This document shows positions 17,630 to 25,194 of a DNA stretch of 35,681 bases, piece after piece (within the stretch, counting starts at the first letter, position 1; each line of letters opens with the position of its first letter). The notes under the pieces were generated by a model. It searched no databases and was not told the origin of the DNA. It saw only the letters and a program-made list of their open reading frames with translations. The DNA is taken from contig CAIYKV010000112.1 of assembly GCA_903926855.1 (NCBI GenBank), positions 1 to 35,681 of the forward strand, read 5' to 3'. The stretch is from an uncultured Bacteroidota bacterium (lineage in GTDB: Bacteria > Bacteroidota > Bacteroidia > Chitinophagales > Chitinophagaceae). A program made the translations under genes and the position numbers.

Positions 17630-18471
17630 CACAATTCAGACCCAGCAGTTTCCAGATATTACCCCCTATTGTTAAAAATCTTTTGATCATTAACGGGTTG
17701 GTATTTTTTGCACAGTATATTTTCAAAACTTCTGATTTTAGTTTTTCAATTGATGACAATTTTGCTTTGCATGCCTGGCAGAGCAGTTTATTCAAACCCT
17801 GGCAATTACTAACCCACATGTTTTTGCATGGCGATCCCTGGCATATAATCGGAAATATGTTCGCTTTGTGGATGTTTGGATCTGTTTTGGAAAATCTTTG
17901 GGGTTCAAAACGATTTTTGATCTTTTATATGGTTTGCGGATTAGGTGCTGCATTGATACACCTTTTATTCCTCAGCTATGAACTCGTTCCCTTAATGAAG
18001 GAATATGCCAATATTTTCCAGCTGCATATAAATGGTAGTCAGGAACAGGGTAATGCTATGTATGGGTTTATTACCAAACACAATATTCTTTTCGAGACTA
18101 ATAATCGAGAAATACTATCTTATTTGCAATCAGATGGCGGGAATGAGCATTCAAACGCTGCTATTTTCAAGATCATTACTTCCTGGTATGAAAACAACCT
18201 GAATACCGCTACGATTGGTGCCAGCGGGGCCATTTTTGGTGTGTTGGCTGGTTTCGTTTATCTTTTTCCTAACACGTATATCTATATTTATTTTCTGGTA
18301 CCCGTTAAAGCAAAATGGCTGGGAATACTCTATTTTTTATTCGAGTTGTTTAATGCAATCAGAAATTCAGCGGGCGATAACGTAGCAAGATGGGCACATG
18401 TGGGTGGTGCCATTGTTGGACTGCTGATTGTGATTACCTGGAACAAAACGAATAAAAAAACGTTCTATTAG
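17626..18471 (+). CDS. Rhomboid-family intramembrane serine protease (active)
   Basis: Cleaves membrane proteins within the bilayer. The 281-residue protein has six to seven hydrophobic helices and the complete rhomboid site: HIIGN with His73 and Asn77, the nucleophile Ser200 in IGASGAIFG and His258 in WAHVGGAIVG. Between helices there is a polar insertion of about 70 residues (roughly 120-190), longer than in GlpG. Start ATG at 17626 with GGGAGG eight bases before. The next gene, 30 bases downstream, is a second rhomboid lacking the catalytic serine, so the two may work as a pair. Confidence 0.9.
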   Translation: MTQFRPSSFQILPPIVKNLLIINGLVFFAQYIFKTSDFSFSIDDNFALHAWQSSLFKPWQLLTHMFLHGDPWHIIGNMFALWMFGSVLENLWGSKRFLIFYMVCGLGAALIHLLFLSYELVPLMKEYANIFQLHINGSQEQGNAMYGFITKHNILFETNNREILSYLQSDGGNEHSNAAIFKIITSWYENNLNTATIGASGAIFGVLAGFVYLFPNTYIYIYFLVPVKAKWLGILYFLFELFNAIRNSAGDNVARWAHVGGAIVGLLIVITWNKTNKKTFY

Positions 18472-18501
18472 AGAAGGATCATTAAAATCATTACTGAATT
18501 C

Positions 18502-19425
18502 ATGTCAATTTCATCTTATAAAACGAATCGCAAAATATTACTGGGACAGGATAATAATGCCCTGGTATTTTTATTTGCCGTAAACACTTTACTGTTTGTT
18601 CTGATCAGTTTTATTAAGACCGTTTATTTTTTGTCAGATATTCCAATGGAGATTTTTTACAGACAGATCCTCAATTGGTTTACGCTTCCCGCTTCTCCGG
18701 ATATATTATCCGGCCGACCCTGGACCCTGCTTACCTATATGTTTACACATAACAGTATCTGGCATCTCATCAGCAGTATGTTATGGTTATGGTGTTTTGG
18801 TTATATTTTACAGGACCTTACCGGTAATAATAAACTGATTCCGATTTATCTCTATGGAGGGTTTGTAGGCGGACTGGTATTTGTACTTATCAATAATCTT
18901 TTCCCGGTATTAGAAAGAAGTATCGCTTCTACCGAGCCCATGTTAGGCGCAGGCGCTGCTGTTATGGCTATCGCAGTTGCTACCACAACACTGGCACCTG
19001 ATTACCGGTTATTTCCTTTAATCAATGGAGGCATCCCGCTTTGGGTGCTAACCCTGATTTTTGTAGCTATCGATTTTGCTACATTGGCCAGCGGCAATGC
19101 GGGAATAGGTGCGGGCCATCTTGCGGGTGGCACAATGGGATACTTATTTATTCACCAATTGCGCAGAGGAAAAGACTGGGGTAATTGGATGATACGGCTG
19201 GTAAATTGGCTGGATGATTTATTTAGTCCGGAAAAAAAGCACGCAAAAGATAAAAAAGAGAACAGGCTTTTCTATCGTTCCAATCGCAAACCTTATGAGA
19301 AAACTGCGAATGTTACCCAACAAAAGCTTGATGAAATTCTGGATAAGATTAACCAGGAAGGCTACCAGTTTTTAACCGATGAAGAAAAAGCATTTCTTAA
19401 AAAAGCTAGTAACGAAGATTTATAA
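18502..19425 (+). CDS. Rhomboid-like protein with lost catalytic residues and DUF6576-like C-terminus
   Basis: A 307-residue rhomboid fold with about six helices. The segment that should hold the nucleophile reads EPMLGAGAAVMAI, with Gly151 (codon GGC) in the serine position of GxSx; the oxyanion Asn is also replaced (H88-LIS-S92). His206 (GAGHLAGG) and the HxxxM context are kept. By sequence it should be proteolytically inactive. Residues 220-307 are soluble and charged, ending in KLDEILDKINQEGYQFLTDEEK, a short helical domain seen at the end of many Bacteroidota rhomboids (DUF6576-like). Co-transcribed with the active rhomboid 30 bases upstream. Confidence 0.85.
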   Translation: MSISSYKTNRKILLGQDNNALVFLFAVNTLLFVLISFIKTVYFLSDIPMEIFYRQILNWFTLPASPDILSGRPWTLLTYMFTHNSIWHLISSMLWLWCFGYILQDLTGNNKLIPIYLYGGFVGGLVFVLINNLFPVLERSIASTEPMLGAGAAVMAIAVATTTLAPDYRLFPLINGGIPLWVLTLIFVAIDFATLASGNAGIGAGHLAGGTMGYLFIHQLRRGKDWGNWMIRLVNWLDDLFSPEKKHAKDKKENRLFYRSNRKPYEKTANVTQQKLDEILDKINQEGYQFLTDEEKAFLKKASNEDL

Positions 19426-19523
19426 GACCAATCAGAAAATTTGGCGCCGATCCCTTTCTAAAAAATTACTCATGGATATTGATACATCATACACTGCCTG
19501 TTATAGATCAAGTTAACACCTCC

Positions 19524-20630
19524 ATGAAAAAACATCCCAGAATAAAGAAATTATTTTTTGCCGCCAGTATAACCTTTACTGTATTCTTTATATTTTCTTG
19601 TCTTACCCCATTTATAGCACCTGCCAGCTGCTTTTTTACCACTTATGCAGCGCTCTTGTTTCCTTATAGTTTTTTTGCTTATCTTCTTTGGCTTGGCTTT
19701 GTATTATTGTACTATAGAAAATATTTTGCCTGGTTCTTAGTCATAATGATTCCTGCCTGGAAAAATATCAGCACAGTTTTTAGTTTTCATATACCCCATA
19801 GTTTTTCTTACAAAAAAGAGAGTAACCAACTCCGGGTGCTTTCCTGGAATATTGATAATTTTTTATACGCTGCATACTCCGGGAATGATCTTATTGCCAA
19901 GCAGGATTCCATGTTGCATTTTATCAGGCAAATGGATGCGGATATTCTTTGCTTTCAGGATTATTCAGAAGCTGCTCCTGAATTTGCAAAAGCCAACAGT
20001 ACATTCATTCGTGATTCATTGGGGTATCCTAATGCTTATTTTAGCATGGATGCATATAATTATGGCACTTATATTTTTTCACGACTGCCCATTTTAGATA
20101 GTGGGCATATTCAATACTCGGGTAAAATAAATCCGGAAAGTCTTGCTTATGTCGATTTAGCTTTCCAAAAACAGAAAATACGTGTTTACAATACGCATTT
20201 GTATTCTATGTATGTGCATACAGATACATTAAAACCCCGAGATGCAGGATACCAGTTTTTTAAAGAAGACAGTGCATTTGTATTTCATTCAACACGGTTA
20301 CAAAGACTGGCTTTTTTTGACAAGCTACATACAGAACAGGCTAAATTGATCAGGAAAGAGTTGCAAAAAACAAAAACACCGTATCTATTTTGTGCAGATC
20401 TCAATTCAGTTCCATCCAGTTATGTTTATCAGTATATCAAAAAAGGAATGACGGATGCATTTTTACAAAAAGGATCCGGATTAGGCGGAACTTTTCATCG
20501 CTTTTCATTAACCTTACGAATAGATGTACTCCTTATGAGTAAGGGCATTACTGCCAGCCAATATTATTCTCCGCAACTTGATCTTTCAGATCATTACCCG
20601 ATTGTAACTGATATTAGTCTGCAAAAATGA
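19524..20630 (+). CDS. Membrane-anchored endonuclease/exonuclease/phosphatase (EEP) family protein 1
   Basis: About 368 residues. The first 95 hold three hydrophobic helices; then an EEP fold follows: LSWNIDNF, DILCFQDYSE, YNTHLYS, FCADLNSVPSSYVY and LSDHYPIVTDISL. The metal-binding Glu of the CxQE motif is replaced by Asp (CFQD), a conservative change. The reaction is unknown; family members cleave nucleic acids, phosphoinositides or other phosphodiesters. The soluble domain is probably on the periplasmic side after three helices, which is inference. ATG at 19524 is chosen; the open frame upstream starts only with TTG. Tandem paralogue of the next gene, 19 bases away. Confidence 0.82.
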   Translation: MKKHPRIKKLFFAASITFTVFFIFSCLTPFIAPASCFFTTYAALLFPYSFFAYLLWLGFVLLYYRKYFAWFLVIMIPAWKNISTVFSFHIPHSFSYKKESNQLRVLSWNIDNFLYAAYSGNDLIAKQDSMLHFIRQMDADILCFQDYSEAAPEFAKANSTFIRDSLGYPNAYFSMDAYNYGTYIFSRLPILDSGHIQYSGKINPESLAYVDLAFQKQKIRVYNTHLYSMYVHTDTLKPRDAGYQFFKEDSAFVFHSTRLQRLAFFDKLHTEQAKLIRKELQKTKTPYLFCADLNSVPSSYVYQYIKKGMTDAFLQKGSGLGGTFHRFSLTLRIDVLLMSKGITASQYYSPQLDLSDHYPIVTDISLQK

Positions 20631-20649
20631 TTTTCCGTAAATTTAGGGC

Positions 20650-21756
20650 ATGGCAAAAAGTATTTTTCGCCGGGCTACCAAAACTGTATTCATTGCTATC
20701 AATGTATTTATCAGTTTGTTGTTTTTATTTGGTGCGCTTTCCTCCCATATTAATCCGGCCAATTGGTGGATGAATGGTTTTACGGGATTGATTGTTCCTT
20801 ACCTGGTTCTTATCCTGATCTTTTTTGTTGTATTCTGGTTATTTGCAAAACCTATCTTAACGATCATTCCCTTATGCACACTTTTTATCGGATATCAACA
20901 ATTGCATGTCATATTTGCCTGGCATCCATCTGCAGGTTTTGTAAAACACAAACATGATGATGATTTGAGAATTGCAGATTGGAACATACAAAGCTTTAAC
21001 GGGCTGAGTAAGAACAAAGCCGGGAAAAAACCAGTCAGGAATGAAGTAGCAGAAAGTATTATCAAGTTCCACCCTGACCTGATCTGTATGCAGGAATTCA
21101 ATCATGCAAATACTACTGATAATATCTCCCTTTTTTCGAAACAATACCCTTATCATTATTTTTCAAAGGATTATTTACGTGCCAATGGCAATTACCAATC
21201 GGGCTGCATCATCTTTTCTAAATTTCCGATTATTGATTCGGGCAAAATTCAGTATCCGATAGCAGAGAGCCTGATTTTTGCAGATATTGTAAAAGGAGCC
21301 GATACTTTTCGGATCTATACAACCCATCTTCAATCCTTCAAATTCAAAAAAGAAGATTATAATGATATTGAGAAGATCAAGGACCAGGATGATGAAAACC
21401 TGATTGCTTCCAAAAGCATCTTTCGGAAAATGGATCTGGCTTTTAACCGGAGAGGTGTTCAAACCGGAATGGTGAGGGAAGCCATTGAAAAAAGTCCCTA
21501 CCCATCAGTCATTTGTGGCGATTTTAATGATGTGCCCAATTCCTATACCTATTTTCATATCAAAGGGAATGATCGCCAGGATGCATTTTTACAAAAAGGT
21601 TTCGGAATCGGTCGGTCCTTTATTTCCCTGGCTCCCACCCTGCGGATTGACTATATTTTACCTGATAGTCATTTTGATATCCGCCAGTTTCAGATGGTAA
21701 ATGAAGAGCTAAGTGATCATATTATGCTGTTAACTGATATTCGTTTGAAAAAATGA
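20650..21756 (+). CDS. Membrane-anchored endonuclease/exonuclease/phosphatase (EEP) family protein 2
   Basis: A 368-residue paralogue of the preceding protein with the same plan: three N-terminal hydrophobic helices (to about residue 90) and an EEP domain with ADWNIQSF, DLICMQEF (canonical Glu), YTTHLQSF, ICGDFNDVPNSYTY and LSDHIMLLTDIRL. The shared architecture, equal length and 19-base spacing indicate tandem duplication followed by divergence. No substrate can be deduced. The stop codon overlaps an ATG (ATGA, 21753-21756) that opens a short Cys-rich frame before cysS. Confidence 0.85.
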   Translation: MAKSIFRRATKTVFIAINVFISLLFLFGALSSHINPANWWMNGFTGLIVPYLVLILIFFVVFWLFAKPILTIIPLCTLFIGYQQLHVIFAWHPSAGFVKHKHDDDLRIADWNIQSFNGLSKNKAGKKPVRNEVAESIIKFHPDLICMQEFNHANTTDNISLFSKQYPYHYFSKDYLRANGNYQSGCIIFSKFPIIDSGKIQYPIAESLIFADIVKGADTFRIYTTHLQSFKFKKEDYNDIEKIKDQDDENLIASKSIFRKMDLAFNRRGVQTGMVREAIEKSPYPSVICGDFNDVPNSYTYFHIKGNDRQDAFLQKGFGIGRSFISLAPTLRIDYILPDSHFDIRQFQMVNEELSDHIMLLTDIRLKK

Positions 21757-21758
21757 AA

Positions 21759-21766
21759 TATCTTTG
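21759..21766 (+). promoter_or_regulatory. -7 promoter element before the poly-Cys mini-ORF and cysS (TATCTTTG)
   Basis: Exact TAnnTTTG match directly after the stop of the EEP gene. It ends seven bases before the ATG at 21774, so the mini-ORF would be almost leaderless. No -33 TTTG at 19-20 bases; a TTTG occurs at 21744-21747. Confidence 0.5.
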
Positions 21767-21773
21767 CTTTTCA

Positions 21774-21815
21774 ATGAAACACACACTTCTATATTATTCT
21801 TGTTGCTGTTGTTAA
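21774..21815 (+). CDS. Candidate cysteine leader peptide upstream of cysS
   Basis: The frame reads MKHTLLYYSCCCC and stop: four consecutive Cys codons (TGT TGC TGT TGT) immediately before TAA, 58 bases ahead of the cysS ATG. An in-frame ATG at 21753, overlapping the previous stop, would make it 20 residues with a fifth Cys. Poly-Cys short ORFs are known cysteine-responsive attenuators in mycobacteria. Counter-evidence: in the +2 frame the same bases encode a Leu-rich signal-peptide-like string (ILFLLLLLIQPVARQLSA), so this could be the remnant of a decayed exported-protein gene. Both readings remain open. Confidence 0.35.
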   Translation: MKHTLLYYSCCCC

Positions 21816-21844
21816 TACAGCCTGTTGCAAGGCAGTTATCTGCC
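21806..21844 (+). promoter_or_regulatory. Overlapping hairpins between the poly-Cys mini-ORF and cysS
   Basis: Three possible stems share bases. CTGT (21806-21809, in the last Cys codons) pairs with ACAG (21817-21820). GCCT (21820-21823) pairs with AGGC (21830-21833). GGCAG (21831-21835) pairs with CTGCC (21840-21844) over a TTAT loop. Neighbouring stems exclude each other. The first two are only 4 bp, and no U-run follows the third, so a transcription terminator is not evident. Confidence 0.3.
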
Positions 21845-21873
21845 ATTACCCATAAATTGCTATCTTAATCACA

Positions 21874-23391
21874 ATGAATCCTACCATGCCACTTAAAGTA
21901 TATAATTCGCTCACAAGACAAAAAGAGGTTTTTCAACCCATCAACCCACCTTATGTAGGCATGTATGTTTGCGGTCCAACGGTAAGCGGCGAAAGTCATC
22001 TGGGTCATGCAAGACCTTTTATCACCTTTGATGTAGTCTATCGTTACCTGAAATACCTGGGTTTTAAAGTACGCTATGTGCGAAATATCACAGATGCCGG
22101 ACATTTTGAAGAAGAAGGACGTGATGCGGAAGATAAGATCAGCAAGAAAGCCGTTTTAGAAAAGCTGGAACCCATGGAACTGGTACAAAAATATACCAAT
22201 TTATACCATTGGGCTATGAGTCGGTTTAATAATCTTCCTCCCAGTATTGAACCCACAGCCACCGGGCATATTGTAGAGCAGATAGAAATGATCAAAAAGA
22301 TCATTGCAGACGGGTATGCTTATGAAGCCAATGGCTCAGTATATTTTGATGTAGAGAAATACAATACAGATTTTTCCAAAAAAGGTCAGCCCTACGGTAT
22401 ATTAAGTGGTCGTGTATTAGAAGACCAGATAGAAAGTACGCGTGAACTGGATAACCAGGATGAAAAAAGAAATAAAAGCGATTTCGCTTTATGGAAGAAT
22501 GCCCCGACCGAACACATCATGCGCTGGCAAAGTCCATGGGGTGAGGGCTTCCCGGGATGGCATATCGAATGTTCGGCAATGAGTACCAAATACCTGGGTG
22601 AGGAGTTTGATATACATGGGGGTGGAATGGATCTGCAGTTTCCGCATCATGAATGTGAGATCGCACAGAGTACTGTTTGCAATCATAAAATGCCGGCCAG
22701 ATATTGGTTACATAATAATATGATCACCATCAATGGTAAAAAGATGGGTAAGAGTTATAATAACCAGATCAAGCTTACCGAAATGTTTACGGGTACACAT
22801 CCTATGCTGGCACAGGCGTATACACCGCAAACCATTCGTTTTTTTATCCTGCAAAGTCATTACCGTGGCACACTCGATTTCAGCAATGAAGCATTACAGG
22901 CTTCAGAAAAAGCTTTGAAAAGATTATGGGATGCTTATGAATGGATAATTGTACAAACATTTACAGAAAACAGCACACCGAAAGATGCCAGTCTGGATGA
23001 GAATGTAGTAAAACTGGTAGGTGAATTTACCGAGTTCATGAATGATGATCTGAATACGGCAAAAGTATTGGCCAATATGTTTGAATTGGTATCTATCATC
23101 AATTCAATTAAAGACAAACATATACAGGCAGATGCGTTAAGTTCCGCAACAGTTCAATTATTACAAACTCAATTAAAGCAATTTGTAGAAGAAGTATTTG
23201 GTTTGAAAAATGAACGTGAATCGGATGATGGCAAACTAAATGGTGTATTGCAATTACTGATCGATATCCGCAAAGAAGCCAAAAGCAAAAAAGATTTTTT
23301 AACCAGCGATAAGATTCGAAATGAATTGGCTGCCCTGGGTGTGCAACTTAAGGATGAAAAGGATGGCGGGATGAGTTATTCTATTTCCTGA
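21874..23391 (+). CDS. cysS: Cysteinyl-tRNA synthetase
   Basis: Class I aminoacyl-tRNA synthetase charging tRNA-Cys. The 505-residue protein has the zinc-binding Cys33 in [17 protein letters not shown] with the HIGH variant HLGH (42-45), the further zinc ligands in HIECSAM and [10 protein letters not shown], and the KMSKS loop as KKMGKSYNN, the form with Gly that I associate with Bacteroidota CysRS. A C-terminal DALR-like helical domain with the anticodon-binding tail ends the protein. The start ATG is at 21874 ([12 protein letters not shown]); an ATG four codons later is also possible. A poly-Cys mini-ORF and hairpins precede it and may sense charged tRNA-Cys. Confidence 0.96.
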   Translation: MNPTMPLKVYNSLTRQKEVFQPINPPYVGMYVCGPTVSGESHLGHARPFITFDVVYRYLKYLGFKVRYVRNITDAGHFEEEGRDAEDKISKKAVLEKLEPMELVQKYTNLYHWAMSRFNNLPPSIEPTATGHIVEQIEMIKKIIADGYAYEANGSVYFDVEKYNTDFSKKGQPYGILSGRVLEDQIESTRELDNQDEKRNKSDFALWKNAPTEHIMRWQSPWGEGFPGWHIECSAMSTKYLGEEFDIHGGGMDLQFPHHECEIAQSTVCNHKMPARYWLHNNMITINGKKMGKSYNNQIKLTEMFTGTHPMLAQAYTPQTIRFFILQSHYRGTLDFSNEALQASEKALKRLWDAYEWIIVQTFTENSTPKDASLDENVVKLVGEFTEFMNDDLNTAKVLANMFELVSIINSIKDKHIQADALSSATVQLLQTQLKQFVEEVFGLKNERESDDGKLNGVLQLLIDIRKEAKSKKDFLTSDKIRNELAALGVQLKDEKDGGMSYSIS

Positions 23392-23533
23392 ATATTTCCC
23401 TCTGCGAAAACCTCACCACTTCTTGTTCTACGTGGTGAAAAAAGTCTCTGACTGAGTGTTGTGTTATCTTTCCAGTAATCCTTCTCACCGCTGAGAACGG
23501 GAGAACAGGAGTTCGCGCCGAGGGAGGTTGTGG
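23392..23533. other. Intergenic region with inverted repeats between convergent cysS and MerC-like genes
   Basis: 142 bases without a gene. TCACCAC (23413-23419) pairs with GTGGTGA (23432-23438); TTCTCA-CCGC-TGAGAA (23482-23497) is a second perfect hairpin followed by GG and GAGAAC repeated. Neither has a good U-tract. They may serve as 3' ends of the two convergent genes. Confidence 0.35.
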
Positions 23534-23920
23534 TTATCGAACAAACTCATTCTTTTTCTGTTGCAAGCGGTATAACAGGTAATTGAGAGTATGGGCCGCG
23601 ATGATACAGCCAACAGCAGGAACCAATAACCACAACTGCCAATCATGCCAGGCTATTTTAGCCAGTAACAGTAATATACCCATTGTAAATAATAGGGTGG
23701 GCATCCAACTATCATGGTGCTTTTTCTTTCCATGGTATAATGAATAGCTGCCGATGGCAAAGGCAAGTAATACCATACCATATTCAAAACCCTGGTTTTC
23801 GATAATATTAATGCCGAACAAGGGAAGACTGGTCAAAAACAAAGGCAATAGGGCACAATGTACCGCACAGGCCAGGGAAGTAAGAATCCCCAATGCATCC
23901 CAATTGATTTTTTGATTCAT
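23534..23920 (-). CDS. MerC-domain small membrane protein
   Basis: About 128 residues with four hydrophobic helices. The first contains LACAVHCALLP, the paired-Cys metal motif of MerC. Mercury transport is the namesake function, but there is no merR, merA or merP here; such lone MerC-like proteins beside Fur-family genes in Bacteroidota may handle zinc or another soft metal. The soluble C-terminus is basic (LLYRLQQKKNEF). The ATG at 23920 is chosen: an upstream in-frame ATG (23956) would add a 12-residue tail read from the promoter itself. Divergent from the SCO and Fur-family genes. Confidence 0.78.
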   Translation of the reverse strand: MNQKINWDALGILTSLACAVHCALLPLFLTSLPLFGINIIENQGFEYGMVLLAFAIGSYSLYHGKKKHHDSWMPTLLFTMGILLLLAKIAWHDWQLWLLVPAVGCIIAAHTLNYLLYRLQQKKNEFVR

Positions 23921-23926
23921 GGAAGA

Positions 23927-23957
23927 CAAATATAATACAATGCAACATTGTTGCAAA
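23927..23957 (-). promoter_or_regulatory. Promoter of the MerC-like gene
   Basis: On the - strand TTTG (23954-23957), a 19-base spacer, then TATATTTG (23927-23934): the best full promoter in the window. The -7 element ends six bases before the ATG at 23920, so the mRNA should be leaderless or nearly so. Confidence 0.65.
23941..23955. promoter_or_regulatory. Palindromic operator candidate TGCAAC-ATT-GTTGCA
   Basis: A perfect 6-3-6 inverted repeat that lies inside the -33/-7 spacer of the MerC-like promoter and overlaps its -33 element, the position expected for a repressor site. A Fur-family regulator gene is 0.75 kb away. The size and symmetry fit a Fur/Zur-type dimer site; the metal and regulator are inferred. 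Confidence 0.5.
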
Positions 23958-24023
23958 ATATTGAGTAACTAATCGGGATTCTATTCAGAATAAGGGCAAT
24001 GCGCGTAACTTTACCTGATAAGT

Positions 24024-24689
24024 ATGTTTATGAGCAAGAAATTGGCAGCCTATCTTTTATTTTTTGTGGTATTGGTGCTCGCTTTTTATTTTTTCCTTTT
24101 TAAAGGAACGGATAATTGGAAAACCAAATTACCGGTAATCAGTTATGTAAAACCTTTTCATTTTACTACCCAGGATGGGCTGGTATTTACCGACAGGGAT
24201 ATGTTGGGAAAAGTGTGTGTAGTGGAATATTTTTTTACCAATTGCAAAGGCATTTGCCCCAGAATGAATGCCAATATGAAAACCATTTATGAGGAGTTCA
24301 AAAACGAACCCAATTTTATGATTGTTTCCCATACCTGCGATCCGGAAAGAGATTCAGCTGCCAGGTTAAAAGTATATGCCGATTCAATGAAGATCGATAC
24401 AAGGAAATGGGTGTTACTTACAGGTAGAAAGGATAGCCTGTACCAGATTGCACGCAGTGCTTATCTGCTGGATGACCCCAAAAATAATGTTGAGAAAATA
24501 GAAGACCAGTTTATCCATACACAATTCTTTGCATTGGTTGATAAGGATGGGAAAGTTCGGGCACAGGTATATGATGGCCTCAAACAAACAGAACTGGATC
24601 GTCTGAAAAAAGATATCAGAACCTTATTAGCAGAAAAAGCCGGATCCGGCAATTTTGTAAACGGGATCTTTAATAACAACCCGCAATAA
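24024..24689 (+). CDS. SCO family protein (SCO1/SenC/PrrC), copper chaperone-like thioredoxin fold
   Basis: Membrane-anchored periplasmic protein that delivers copper to cytochrome oxidase or acts as a thiol-disulfide protein. In 221 residues there is one N-terminal anchor (about 7-26), the CxxxC copper motif NCKGICP (Cys74, Cys78), the SHTCDPERD segment and the ligand His165 in FIHTQFFALVD. All three copper ligands are present. Cys105 in SHTCDPERD is an additional cysteine beside the usual site. Two in-frame ATGs (24024, 24030) are possible. It precedes the Fur-family gene by eight bases and is surely co-transcribed with it. Confidence 0.9.
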   Translation: MFMSKKLAAYLLFFVVLVLAFYFFLFKGTDNWKTKLPVISYVKPFHFTTQDGLVFTDRDMLGKVCVVEYFFTNCKGICPRMNANMKTIYEEFKNEPNFMIVSHTCDPERDSAARLKVYADSMKIDTRKWVLLTGRKDSLYQIARSAYLLDDPKNNVEKIEDQFIHTQFFALVDKDGKVRAQVYDGLKQTELDRLKKDIRTLLAEKAGSGNFVNGIFNNNPQ

Positions 24690-24697
24690 TAGTATCT

Positions 24698-25114
24698 ATG
24701 CACCAAACCATTATCGATACACTAAAGCGAAACCAGCTTAGCATTACTGATAGCCGTAAAAAGATATTGGAGCTCTTTTTGCATGCAAAAGGTGCATTGG
24801 CACACTTTGATATCGAGCACCAAAGTGGTGCTGAATTTGACCGGGTAACCATTTACCGCACATTGCAAACCTTTGTTGAAAAAGGAATCATACATACCAT
24901 ACCTACTGCAGATAATTCTATCCGTTATGCACTTTGTAAAGATGATTGTGCAAACGGTCATCACCATGACGACCATGTTCATTTTATGTGTGATGATTGT
25001 GGAACAACGTATTGCCTGGACCATGTTACAGTGCCTCAGGTTAGTTTACCCAACGGTTTCACTGTCACACAAACAGATGTGATCATCAGCGGAAAATGTA
25101 TGAAGTGTGCATAA
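24698..25114 (+). CDS. Fur-family metalloregulator (Fur/Zur/PerR type)
   Basis: A 138-residue repressor: N-terminal winged helix with FDRVTIYRTLQTFVEKGI (recognition helix, about 48-64) and a C-terminal dimer domain with structural zinc cysteines C98/C101 (CDDC) and C134/C137 (CMKC). A His-rich stretch GHHHDDHVHF (87-96) probably contributes the sensory metal site and is richer in His than in typical Fur, which mildly favours Zur. Its gene follows the SCO gene by eight bases and faces the MerC-like gene whose promoter holds a palindrome. Regulation of that promoter and possibly its own operon is the natural guess; the metal is undecided. Confidence 0.88.
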   Translation: MHQTIIDTLKRNQLSITDSRKKILELFLHAKGALAHFDIEHQSGAEFDRVTIYRTLQTFVEKGIIHTIPTADNSIRYALCKDDCANGHHHDDHVHFMCDDCGTTYCLDHVTVPQVSLPNGFTVTQTDVIISGKCMKCA

Positions 25115-25194
25115 TCCGCTTATTATCTGATTAGCCATTGTAATAAATTAAGTTTACTCTATTACCAGTTAGAACCTTTATAAATTTTTCTTCT

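Noticed and set aside
23534-23920. Mercury resistance operon
   Set aside because: Only a MerC-like protein is present; no merR, merT, merP or merA in the window.
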